Origin: CAZEAN01 sp964510225
Lineage (GTDB): Bacteria; Planctomycetota; Planctomycetia; Isosphaerales; Isosphaeraceae
Reading direction: 5' to 3'
Assembly: GCA_964510225.1 (NCBI GenBank)
Contig: CAZEAN010000062.1
Span: 1-34,504, forward strand
DNA: 34,504 nt
This document shows, piece by piece, positions 14,907 through 22,917 of this stretch. A model generated the notes under the pieces. The model made no database searches. It worked only from the letters and a program-made list of their open reading frames with translations, and was not told the origin of the DNA. A program made the translations under genes and the position numbers. Numbering within the stretch: position 1 is the stretch's first letter; each line of letters opens with the position of its first letter.

Positions 14907-15728
14907 TTAGGCCACGTCCCGTGTTTCGAACAAGAGGAACGCAAACAAGAGTGCCGCTCCACTATACAACACACAATAGCCGAAGGCAGGAACCACGTAC
15001 GAGGCCCAGGGAATAATCACACCGGTTGAGATCGCCGGAGTCGCATTGAAGAATTCGAGAAACGGCAAGGCCCATTGGAAAAAACGTGCCATAAAGCTGA
15101 CCAACTCATTCGCCTGGATTGCGTCAGTTTGATTCACCAGGACTTCGGTCAAGTGGCCGAGGAGGAAAATCGAGAAGCACGTAATCAGGTTGACCAAGAT
15201 TGGTAGCCGAGTCGAAATCGCCACACTGATGGCGGTGAGCACCGTGACTTCGAAGAAGCCAAGGGTAAGACCAGGTAAAACCTGCAGAACCTGTTTGATC
15301 CGGAGCGCAGAGTCAACAGCACCCCCGGACGATTCTTTCAAATCATAAGCATACTTATACCAAACACCGCTCGTGAAGAAGATTCCGAGGATGATGAACA
15401 TCACGAGGACCGCGAGTTCGATCCCGAGAAACTTGCCGACAATGAACTCGCGACGATTCACTGGCTTGGAAAGCAGTGTGACGGCAGTTTTTCCTTCAAT
15501 TTCTTCGGCAACCGATGAACTACTTGAGAGCAATGCCAAGAGGAGACAAAAGAAAGTAATTGCCGTAAGCCCGGTGTCCTTAAACATCTTGATGTCTTCG
15601 CCGAACGTAAAGTACGGCAGGAAGATTGAGACCACCAAGATGATGGCTGCAATGACCAGAAGGACCAAAAACGCCGGTTGTCGGATTGATTGAAGGGCCG
15701 TCGCTCGAGCGATGGTCAGGGTCTTCAT
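14907..15728 (-). CDS. ABC-2 type transport permease
   Basis: The protein is 273 residues from the ATG at 15728; a TTG at 15785 would add 19 residues, but the typical start (MKTLTIARATALQSIRQPAF) matches the family at the ATG. About six membrane segments are visible, with the hallmark stretch AEEIEGKTAVTLLSKPVNRR between the second and third, as in NosY-like and ABC-2 permeases that sit in the membrane beside an ATPase. The usual neighbouring soluble ATPase is absent; the only nucleotide-binding protein close by is the degraded ABC protein 100 bases downstream. Planctomycetes carry many such permeases, of unknown substrate. Confidence 0.85.
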   Translation of the reverse strand: MKTLTIARATALQSIRQPAFLVLLVIAAIILVVSIFLPYFTFGEDIKMFKDTGLTAITFFCLLLALLSSSSSVAEEIEGKTAVTLLSKPVNRREFIVGKFLGIELAVLVMFIILGIFFTSGVWYKYAYDLKESSGGAVDSALRIKQVLQVLPGLTLGFFEVTVLTAISVAISTRLPILVNLITCFSIFLLGHLTEVLVNQTDAIQANELVSFMARFFQWALPFLEFFNATPAISTGVIIPWASYVVPAFGYCVLYSGAALLFAFLLFETRDVA

Positions 15729-15825
15729 GGTGTTCAGGACTCGGGCATCGAGGAGGGTCGATCGAGACGCCTTGAAGGCTGTCAAAGGAGCTTAAACGTA
15801 AGTACCGTCGTCGAGTAACTCCGGA

Positions 15826-16095
15826 TCACCATAATACGCGAAAACTCTCGAATGGTTCGCCCGCTGCAACGACTTCCACCGATTCCGAGTGGATATGATG
15901 TCCCAGGTCAGCCCGGATTGCCTTCAGAAAGCGATCGACAGCGTTGTCCTCTCCCTCGACAACCAGTTCAACACGTCCATCTAACAGATTCCTGACCGTC
16001 CCAGCCACGTCAAAGCCCAGAGCGATTCGCGCCGTTGAGGCCCGAAACCCAACCCCCTGCACATTCCCTTCATAGTAGATTCGCTCTCGGATCAT
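15826..16095 (-). CDS. acyP: Acylphosphatase
   Basis: An 89-residue protein from ATG 16095, the normal length for the family; an in-frame start at 16134 adds a non-homologous lead. The phosphate loop NVQGVGFR includes the catalytic Arg (residue 18), and VRNLLDGRVELVVEG includes the catalytic Asn (36). It should hydrolyse carboxyl-phosphate bonds such as in acyl phosphates in the cytosol. GAGGG lies about eight bases before the start. It precedes the permease on the same strand by 97 bases and follows the kinase stop by about 120 bases; no functional link is evident. Confidence 0.93.
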   Translation of the reverse strand: MIRERIYYEGNVQGVGFRASTARIALGFDVAGTVRNLLDGRVELVVEGEDNAVDRFLKAIRADLGHHIHSESVEVVAAGEPFESFRVLW

Positions 16096-16216
16096 CCTGC
16101 CCTCATTTTCTCTGTACCACTCCGAAGCCAGCAACCATCAACGACTGGCGTATCGACAGGAAACGCTGTCCATGAATGAGGTCACTTACCTAATGATTAC
16201 TGATGCTTAAGCCTTA

Positions 16217-18913
16217 CTATCCAGCTTCTCTGAGGAATCGAGGGCCAAGTTGGGAGGGATCCGCCCCAAGAGTTTCCCCACCCGACGGCAGGAGTTGATA
16301 GAGATTGGGGTCGCCTGGTGGATTAGCCCGATCAGGATTCGCAAAGTCAACTTGCTCTTGAGTGGAATCATCCTGCCCCATCAAGTCAACCCAAGACTCA
16401 AGGTCGGAGGGAAGATCCTCAGATGTCTGGAGACCGTCATCTGAGGTCACCACCCAATACGTTCCGAGGATTCCGTAGCGATTCCCCTGCCCGTTCCACT
16501 TAAGGCCTTGAGGAAAGGGGGTGGGCTCGGCATCATCCTTGCCCGGCAACCATCTGACCAACGTCTCGGCCTCGATTGCCGAGTTCGAGCAGTTTACGAC
16601 CAACTTCGTCAATTCAGAAACACCTCGGGTCTCGATGAGGGATTGAGCGTTCCGGGTTGTGCAATCTTGGATCAAGAATTCCGACGAAAGGCCTCCCAGG
16701 GCGGGCCGAGCAACGAGCCGGACCGCAACACCGTTCCGACGATCGGTGACACCTGGAGGCCAATCAAACACACAATTTTCAATCTGATATTCGTGCTTAG
16801 GGTAGACGTAGATTTCGATCACACGATCAAAACCAATAAAGATCGAATCCTCAATGACCGCATGCTGGCCACGAACCACGGCAAGCCGAGTCTCCCTCCC
16901 AACACTCTTGACGACTTCGAAACGGCAGCGGCTGAGTTGGAATTCTGCCGAAATGTCGAACAGAGGCGCTCGATCCAACCGCGCTTGATCCCCGCCAAAG
17001 GAGATCTGAAAATCAAGGTCTTGGATCGTTAATTCTCCGTCGATCTTCCGGAGAAACGGCTCCGTACCATCGAGTTCGATTTGGATCACCGTCGGCTCTG
17101 ATTGATCTCGAGGCTTCAGCGTAATGTTCTTTCCTGGTGCATCAAGCGACCCCATCTGATCGTGAAGCTGGATCGGCTCTACTTCGGAATCAACAAGGAT
17201 AACCCCTCCCTGGGACGGCAACCGACTCAGTGCTTTCTGAAGTGTCTGGTAGGGAACAGGTTGGTCACTCCCTGGGACCTGAACCAAGAAGGCCCCATCT
17301 CCGTTTTCAGTAAACGAACTGTTTCGTTCAAGGTCTTCAGAGTCTGAGGGGACCATCGAGTTCGATTGCTCGCGTTCTTGTCTCCAGATCCCTGTCTGAA
17401 TCAGCCAACCAGCAACGATTCCTACGAAGAGGACCAAGAGGAGAATCAGCAAGCCTCCGATCCTTCGCTTCGTCCGTGGGGAGAACAAGACGCGCTTAGG
17501 CGTCTGATCATCAACACCAAGGTCTTGGTCTTTGGGGCGAGATCTGACTTTGGCTAGGCGTTTTTTGTTCGATCGTGTTGTGTTCAAACGATCGCTGAGA
17601 GGGAGTTCAGGACCGAGATCGATTGGGAGTACATGCCCGTCGCCACCTTCGGTAGTCTGGTCGTCGAAGTTCGAGTCTTCATGCTGACGCCGAGCCTTGA
17701 GTCCGACAGCGGTCGGCCGAAGATGTTGGGTCGGATTCTTCGATTCGGCTCGACTCGATCGCTTCTCGCCACCGGTGTTCTGCTCTGGGCTCTGGATGTT
17801 CATCTCAAGATCGCCAGGAGAGCTAAACTCGTTGGGGGCGGGCGGGCGGTTCATCGATGCCGCGACCAACCTCCCAACCTGGGTGATCCCCTCATCGAAA
17901 GGTCGGAGGAGTTCGGCCAATTCGCCAGGTGTCTCGTAACGCTCCTCCGGAGCTTTGGCCATCAGCTTAAGCACAATGAACTCAAGGCCATCCGGCAGAT
18001 TGGTGACCAAGTCGGATAAGGAATCGGGTGCCTTGATTTGATGGGCATAGAGTTTCTCTGGAAGGCTCTGCGACGGAAACGGAACCTGTCCCGAGATGAG
18101 TTGATAGAGCGTGCAACCCAACGAATAGAGATCACTCCGAATATCAATCTCACGAGGATGACGGGCCTGTTCCGGGCTGATGTAATCAAAGGTCCCGACC
18201 GTAGCGCCATCGCGGGTCACGATGTCATCCGAATCATCGACGTCGATCGCCAAACCAAGATCAGCGAGTTTGGCAACACCTTCGGTCGTCAATAAGACAT
18301 TTTGCGGATTGACATCTCGGTGAATCAGTCCCTTTTTTCGTGCATGTTCCAAGCCCATGGCGACTTGACGAGCGATCGAGACTGCAGCCGGAGGCGGAAT
18401 CATCCCGACTTCGGAGAGGAGCTGGGCGGCATTCCGGCCCTCGATGTGCTCCATCACGAGGTAACGGAGCTCCCGCCATTCACCTTCGTCGTAAATCCGG
18501 ACCAGATTCTCGTGTTGGAGTTGAGCGCCTAGCTTTGCTTCACGATTGAACCGAGCGACCGCCCGGGGGTTCTTCATGCGTTCTCGGGATAAGATCTTCA
18601 GGGCAACCCGCCGATTCAACCGTGTATCACGGGCAAGGTAAACGCGACCCATCCCTCCCTGTCCGATCAGGTCGAGAATGATGTAACGATCAACTCGGAG
18701 ACCGAGGGATCGACCCGAAAGAATCATCCGCGCTTGCCAGAGCGTCAGATGACCGGAGGCGATCAACTCTCGAGCAAGCCGGCGATCAATCGTCTCCACG
18801 TTCCGCTTCGACTCGGGGATTGATTCCCAGCAATCATTTAATACGGAGGGTTCGATCAGACCACTCCGTGAGAGTTCTTGCCAGAATTGCGACCTTGAAG
18901 GGTCGATCTTCAT
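16217..18913 (-). CDS. Membrane Ser/Thr protein kinase with extracytoplasmic beta-helix-like domain
   Basis: An 898-residue protein from ATG 18913 (GTG at 18922 is possible). Residues about 1-75 form the small helical lead often seen before planctomycete kinases (LTLWQARMILSG). The kinase domain follows (about 77-340): GQGGMGRVY loop, ALKI lysine, HRDVNPQN catalytic loop, DLG in place of DFG, GTFDYISPEQ activation end and DIRSDLYSLG. The catalytic-loop Lys (HRDxKPxN) is Asn here, a notable change. A charged linker of about 140 residues precedes one membrane helix (GLLILLLVLFVGIVAGWL). The outer 380 residues show short beta strands with repeated IEDS/IQDCT-type turns, suggesting a parallel beta helix, perhaps a carbohydrate or surface sensor. 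It is transcribed divergently from aroA. The ligand and targets are unknown. Confidence 0.87.
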   Translation of the reverse strand: MKIDPSRSQFWQELSRSGLIEPSVLNDCWESIPESKRNVETIDRRLARELIASGHLTLWQARMILSGRSLGLRVDRYIILDLIGQGGMGRVYLARDTRLNRRVALKILSRERMKNPRAVARFNREAKLGAQLQHENLVRIYDEGEWRELRYLVMEHIEGRNAAQLLSEVGMIPPPAAVSIARQVAMGLEHARKKGLIHRDVNPQNVLLTTEGVAKLADLGLAIDVDDSDDIVTRDGATVGTFDYISPEQARHPREIDIRSDLYSLGCTLYQLISGQVPFPSQSLPEKLYAHQIKAPDSLSDLVTNLPDGLEFIVLKLMAKAPEERYETPGELAELLRPFDEGITQVGRLVAASMNRPPAPNEFSSPGDLEMNIQSPEQNTGGEKRSSRAESKNPTQHLRPTAVGLKARRQHEDSNFDDQTTEGGDGHVLPIDLGPELPLSDRLNTTRSNKKRLAKVRSRPKDQDLGVDDQTPKRVLFSPRTKRRIGGLLILLLVLFVGIVAGWLIQTGIWRQEREQSNSMVPSDSEDLERNSSFTENGDGAFLVQVPGSDQPVPYQTLQKALSRLPSQGGVILVDSEVEPIQLHDQMGSLDAPGKNITLKPRDQSEPTVIQIELDGTEPFLRKIDGELTIQDLDFQISFGGDQARLDRAPLFDISAEFQLSRCRFEVVKSVGRETRLAVVRGQHAVIEDSIFIGFDRVIEIYVYPKHEYQIENCVFDWPPGVTDRRNGVAVRLVARPALGGLSSEFLIQDCTTRNAQSLIETRGVSELTKLVVNCSNSAIEAETLVRWLPGKDDAEPTPFPQGLKWNGQGNRYGILGTYWVVTSDDGLQTSEDLPSDLESWVDLMGQDDSTQEQVDFANPDRANPPGDPNLYQLLPSGGETLGADPSQLGPRFLREAG

Positions 18914-19107
18914 GGATCGCACCGATTCCGGCTCGTCTTCAACGAGATTTCGAAGAAATCCGAACCTACGTATTACTGAGAATTCTGTATTGCCGCAGTA
19001 CCACTATTACGATTCTAGTAATCGCTTCGGATTCCATGCAACCCGCACCTTCCTCGACGCGTCGTTGGAAGATCGCTCACGCATCAAGACCGGTTCGAGT
19101 CCTCCCC

Positions 19108-20403
19108 ATGTCCAGCGAGCTGCCCGAATTGACTGTCCGACCGCTGACCGCTCCTCCTGCTGTAACGATCAGGGTCCCGGGTTCGAAGAGCATCACGAAT
19201 CGTGCCCTCGTGGTAGCCGCATTGGCAAACGGTGAGAGTCGACTCACCGGAGCGCTCCTGAGTGATGACACGAAGGTCATGGTTGAGGGACTCCAAAAAG
19301 TCGGTATTGGGGTCGACCAAGAGGAAAACGGCACGACAATCAAAATCCAGGGGGCTGGAGGAAGATTCCCTGGCCGCGAGGCAGATCTCTTCGTCGGAAA
19401 CTCGGGAACCACCATCCGCTTCCTTACTGCGATGCTCTCGACCGGCGTTGGTCGCTATCGACTCGACGGTACCGCCAGAATGCGTGAGCGTCCCATCGGC
19501 GATCTCTTACTCGCCTTGAATCGCTTGGGGGCCTCGGCGCGGAGCGAGTTTGGAAACAATTGTCCACCGGTCTTACTTGAGGCTTCCGGGCTCGACGGCG
19601 GTTATGCTGAAGTCCGCGGTGATGTTTCGAGCCAGTTTCTCAGCGGTCTTCTCATGGCATTACCGATCGCTCGATCAGAGACCGTGGTCGATGTCCTTGG
19701 GAACCTCGTCTCCAAGCCTTACATCAAAATCACCACGGCGGTGATGTCGGCGTTTGGCAAGGAGATCAGCAATCGCGACTATCGGAAGTTCAGCATTCTC
19801 CCCGGGAGCTACCGCGGCAGAGCTTATCGAATCGAACCCGACGCCTCAGGCGCGAGTTATTTCTTTGCTGCTGCGGCAGTTACCGGTGGTGCGATCACGA
19901 TCGAAGGGCTTGGAACGACTAGCATCCAGGGAGATCTTCAATTCGTAGAGATCCTGCAGCATATGGGGTGCCAGGTTGAATCGACCAAAGATCAGACCAC
20001 TGTCAGAGGCCCCGATCGACTCCAAGGGGTCGACGTGGACATGAACGCCATCAGCGACACTGTGATGACGTTAGCCACAGTCGCGATCTTTGCAGACGGA
20101 CCAACCCGGATCCGCAACGTCGCCCATATCCGACACAAGGAAACAGATCGGATCGCAGCCTTGGCGACAGAACTCCGAAAATTGGGCGCAACCGTGGACG
20201 AGCAACCTGACGGACTCGCGATCTTTCCGCCGACCAAAATCAAGCCATCAGCGATTGTTACGTATGATGACCATCGAATGGCCATGTCATTTGCGATTGC
20301 TGGGCTTAGAGCAGAGGGAATCACGATCCTTGATCCTCATTGTGTCGCCAAGACTTATCCGGGATTCTGGGACGATCTGAATACCCTTTATGGTGGCCGT
20401 TAG
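19108..20403 (+). CDS. aroA: 3-phosphoshikimate 1-carboxyvinyltransferase (EPSP synthase)
   Basis: A 431-residue protein from ATG 19108, the usual length; the frame is open upstream to 18820 but that part overlaps the kinase gene and lacks similarity. It transfers enolpyruvyl from phosphoenolpyruvate to shikimate-3-phosphate, the sixth step of the shikimate pathway. Visible hallmarks in order: VPGSKSITNRALVVAALANG (Lys27, Ser28), VGNSGTTIRFLTAM, RMRERPIGDLL, SSQFLSGLLMALP, NVAHIRHKETDRIAALATEL, YDDHRMAMSFAIAGL and AKTYPGFWDDL. All substrate-binding Arg, Lys and Asp/Glu blocks are intact. No other aromatic pathway gene is in the window. Confidence 0.96.
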   Translation: MSSELPELTVRPLTAPPAVTIRVPGSKSITNRALVVAALANGESRLTGALLSDDTKVMVEGLQKVGIGVDQEENGTTIKIQGAGGRFPGREADLFVGNSGTTIRFLTAMLSTGVGRYRLDGTARMRERPIGDLLLALNRLGASARSEFGNNCPPVLLEASGLDGGYAEVRGDVSSQFLSGLLMALPIARSETVVDVLGNLVSKPYIKITTAVMSAFGKEISNRDYRKFSILPGSYRGRAYRIEPDASGASYFFAAAAVTGGAITIEGLGTTSIQGDLQFVEILQHMGCQVESTKDQTTVRGPDRLQGVDVDMNAISDTVMTLATVAIFADGPTRIRNVAHIRHKETDRIAALATELRKLGATVDEQPDGLAIFPPTKIKPSAIVTYDDHRMAMSFAIAGLRAEGITILDPHCVAKTYPGFWDDLNTLYGGR

Positions 20404-20489
20404 CTACTACTCTCGGAGGAATTTGCTCAGTCTCGGGCCTTCCGGAGTCAAAAAGTGAGAGTCGAGACAACCAAACGTGACGTCGGCTC

Positions 20490-20508
20490 GTATTGGTCTT
20501 ACCAATAC
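20490..20508. promoter_or_regulatory. GntR-type palindromic operator
   Basis: GTATTGGTCTTACCAATAC is a perfect 8+3+8 inverted repeat 56 bases before the AsnB-like start codon and 87 bases after aroA. Its core TTGGT-N3-ACCAA is the form of operator known for GntR/FadR-subfamily regulators (the PdhR site is a close example). No GntR gene lies in the window. The likely target is the AsnB-like/radical-SAM pair. A hairpin role in RNA is possible but there is no T-run. Confidence 0.6.
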
Positions 20509-20563
20509 AGCTGAAGAACGGACTCCGCCCGAATCAAGCTCCACTCTCTGAGATCGGAATCAT

Positions 20564-21904
20564 ATGCTGACTGCAGACCAAAAGCAGCTTCAGGTCGAGC
20601 GATTGGTAAACCTGATCGACCCAAACGCCAATGTCTTTCTCAACATGACCCAGGATGAGGCTGCTGAGAGAATCCAGTCGGGAGATCCAACACGAGTCCG
20701 CGAAATCGATGGGCAATTTGCAATCCTCCACAAAGAAGGGCGGAAGGTCTTCCTCGCGCGGTCGATCGGGCGACCGATGCGTTACTTCCTAGCGAAGCGG
20801 AGCGAGGGGCCCTGCTTAGTAGTCGCGGAACGAATGGACGAGATCCGAGGCTTTCTCCAGCGTGAAGGGCTCGGAGAGCAATTCCATCCCTCTTACACTC
20901 GGATGGTTCCTGCACATTATGTCGTGACCCTTGATCTCGTCGGTTGTCCCGACCCTAATCCAATCTACATACGCTACTTTACCCCGGAACGAAACACACT
21001 ACCAAGCGATCTCGATCAGATCGGACGCACATACATTGGTGCTTTGGCAACCGAGTGTGACCGTTGGCTCAATACCATCGATGACGATGAGCCAATCGGT
21101 GTGTTGTTTTCGGGAGGGATTGATAGTGGTGCAGTCTTCCTGACAATCTATCATCTCCTCTTACGTCGTAGCCAAGCTCCAACTCGACTCAAAGCGTTTA
21201 CACTGACCACAACAGAGGGTGGAGAAGACGCTGATCAGGCTTATAGATTCCTGGATCGGCTCGGACTCTCAATGTTCCTCGAATTAATCGAAGCTGATCC
21301 GGCGGATCTCGACTACACGAAAGCGATTCGGACGATCGAAGATTACAAGCCTCTCGATGTGCAGTCAGCGACGATGGCAGTCGCGCTCTGCCGAGGGATC
21401 CGACGTCAGTATCCGAGCTGGACCTGGCTGGTCGATGGTGACGGCGGGGATGAGAACCTCAAAGACTATCCGATCGAAGAAAACCCTGAACTCACCATTC
21501 GGAGCGTCTTGAACAACTTAATGTTGTATCAAGAAGGGTGGGGAGTTGATGCGATTAAGCACTCACAGACTTACTCTGGGGGCCAGAGCCGAGGACATGT
21601 CCGAACTTACGCTCCAGCCCGTGCCGAGGGGTTCGCTGGTTTTAGTCCTTTCGCATTACCAAACGTGATCGAAGTTGCCGAGGCAATTCCGTTCATCGAA
21701 CTCACTGACTGGGACCACAACCGACTGTACAACCTGAAGGGTGAGGTCGTTGCGCGAGGGATCGCAGCACACTTTGGAATCGAGATGCCGATCTTCCCAA
21801 AGCGTCGCTTCCAACATGGTGTTGTGGATGGATCCAAGACAGTAAGTCTCTTCCCAAGTGACCCGTCTGACTACCGGAACTACTTCAACAATACCTGTGT
21901 ATGA
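20564..21904 (+). CDS. Asparagine-synthetase-like ligase lacking the glutaminase cysteine
   Basis: A 446-residue protein. The C-terminal half is an asparagine-synthetase domain: the PP-loop SGGIDS (residues 183-188), the family GxGxDE block as DGDGGDE (291-297) and the late FPKRRFQHG segment. The N-terminal 140 residues resemble part of a class II glutamine amidotransferase (REIDGQFAILHKE, VFLARSIGRPMRYFL) but the chain does not begin with the Cys nucleophile, so it cannot use glutamine that way. Family relatives with the same loss, such as beta-lactam synthetase, use ATP to adenylate a carboxylate and join it to another amine. The stop overlaps the start of the radical-SAM gene (ATGA). No precursor peptide or protease was found nearby. 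It likely forms an amide bond on an unknown substrate; lasso-type peptide closure is not supported. Confidence 0.82.
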   Translation: MLTADQKQLQVERLVNLIDPNANVFLNMTQDEAAERIQSGDPTRVREIDGQFAILHKEGRKVFLARSIGRPMRYFLAKRSEGPCLVVAERMDEIRGFLQREGLGEQFHPSYTRMVPAHYVVTLDLVGCPDPNPIYIRYFTPERNTLPSDLDQIGRTYIGALATECDRWLNTIDDDEPIGVLFSGGIDSGAVFLTIYHLLLRRSQAPTRLKAFTLTTTEGGEDADQAYRFLDRLGLSMFLELIEADPADLDYTKAIRTIEDYKPLDVQSATMAVALCRGIRRQYPSWTWLVDGDGGDENLKDYPIEENPELTIRSVLNNLMLYQEGWGVDAIKHSQTYSGGQSRGHVRTYAPARAEGFAGFSPFALPNVIEVAEAIPFIELTDWDHNRLYNLKGEVVARGIAAHFGIEMPIFPKRRFQHGVVDGSKTVSLFPSDPSDYRNYFNNTCV

Positions 21905-22833
21905 ACCTCGGCTCGACCCCCGTCCTTAACGACAAAGAAATCCTCGATGCAAGGCCGCCGCGACAACTAGTCGATCCCTGGCGTCCTTATGGTGTCTTCA
22001 ACGAGCCCGAACTGCAATCGAACGGGCTCGTCGAAGAAGTCACCACTATCCTTCTCACGAATCGGGAATGCCCGTTTCATTGTGTAATGTGCGACCTCTG
22101 GCAATACACGACCACAGAGACTGTCCCAGCCGGAGCAATCCCGACTCAGATCGATGACGCGCTTGCCGGAGTTCCTCCGACACAGCATATCAAGCTCTAC
22201 AACGGTGGCAACTTCTTCGATTCAAAGGCAATCCCAGTCGACGACCACGCTGCCATTGCCAAACGAGTCCGCCACTACAAGACTGTCATCGTCGAGAACC
22301 ATCCGCGACTCTGTAGTCCTTCGTCTTGTGCTCGTTTTCGAGACCGTTTAGAGGGTAGGTTCGAGATTGCGCTCGGACTGGAAACCGCCAATCCTGAAGT
22401 CCTCAAGCGACTGAACAAACGGATGGATCTGAACGACTTTCGATCGGCATGCCAGATTTTGACCAATCTGGATATCGACATCCGAAGCTTCGTGATTCTG
22501 GCCCCGCCCTATCAAGCATTTGACCAGGCTGTACAGTGGGCAGTACGGTCGGTCCAGTATGCTGTAGAGTGTGGTGCTCGTTGTGTCTCGATTGTTCCTA
22601 GTCGCGCTGGCAACGGAATTGTCGAACGACTACAACACGAGGGCCTCTTCAAACCCCCTACCCTCACCATGATGGAGGAAGCGTTCCTCGCTTCCCGAGA
22701 CCTCGTTGGTGACACGACTCGGGTTTTTATTGATCTCTGGGACGCCGATCGTTTTGGGAATGGTACTCCTGAGGATTCAATCCGCATTAATCGGTTGCAT
22801 TGCCTTAATCGTGGATCAGCTCGACTTCCATAG
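21901..22833 (+). CDS. Radical-SAM protein coupled to the AsnB-like ligase
   Basis: A 310-residue protein with the cluster motif CPFHCVMC (Cys 57, 61 and 64). The barrel continues with YNGGNFFDSKAIP, VIVENHPRLCS, LGLETANPEVLKRLNKRMDL and SFVILAPPYQ, giving the overall outline of the Elp3-like/TIGR01210 group that includes archaeal RaSEA (archaeosine synthesis). There is no second cysteine cluster, no methylthiotransferase domain and no TRAM domain. Its ATG overlaps the stop of the AsnB-like gene, so translation is coupled and the proteins probably act on the same molecule. RaSEA itself needs an archaeal partner not seen here, so I do not assign archaeosine. Substrate unknown. It converges with the membrane zinc-finger gene. 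Confidence 0.83.
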   Translation: MNLGSTPVLNDKEILDARPPRQLVDPWRPYGVFNEPELQSNGLVEEVTTILLTNRECPFHCVMCDLWQYTTTETVPAGAIPTQIDDALAGVPPTQHIKLYNGGNFFDSKAIPVDDHAAIAKRVRHYKTVIVENHPRLCSPSSCARFRDRLEGRFEIALGLETANPEVLKRLNKRMDLNDFRSACQILTNLDIDIRSFVILAPPYQAFDQAVQWAVRSVQYAVECGARCVSIVPSRAGNGIVERLQHEGLFKPPTLTMMEEAFLASRDLVGDTTRVFIDLWDADRFGNGTPEDSIRINRLHCLNRGSARLP

Positions 22834-22866
22834 GTTTGTCGTCAGCTCAAACTAGACACGGTGTCA

Positions 22867-22905
22867 GGTGAGGAGATTCAATTGATCTCAGTAGCCATCC
22901 TCACC
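22867..22905. terminator. Hairpin between convergent genes
   Basis: GGTGAGGA (22867-22874) and TCCTCACC (22898-22905) pair perfectly; a smaller GAGAT/ATCTC stem (22873-22889) is nested. It lies between the stops of the radical-SAM gene and the membrane zinc-finger gene, so it could stop both transcripts. There is no strong T-run on either side. Confidence 0.35.
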
Positions 22906-22917
22906 CAGTATCGGAGA

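Noticed and set aside
18820..19107. N-terminal 96-codon extension of AroA
   Set aside because: The frame is open, but the extension overlaps the divergent kinase gene and has no resemblance to EPSP synthases; the ATG at 19108 gives the normal length.
20564..22833. Lasso-peptide biosynthesis cluster
   Set aside because: An AsnB-like protein is present, but there is no precursor peptide, leader-binding protein or cysteine protease nearby, and the neighbour is a radical-SAM protein.
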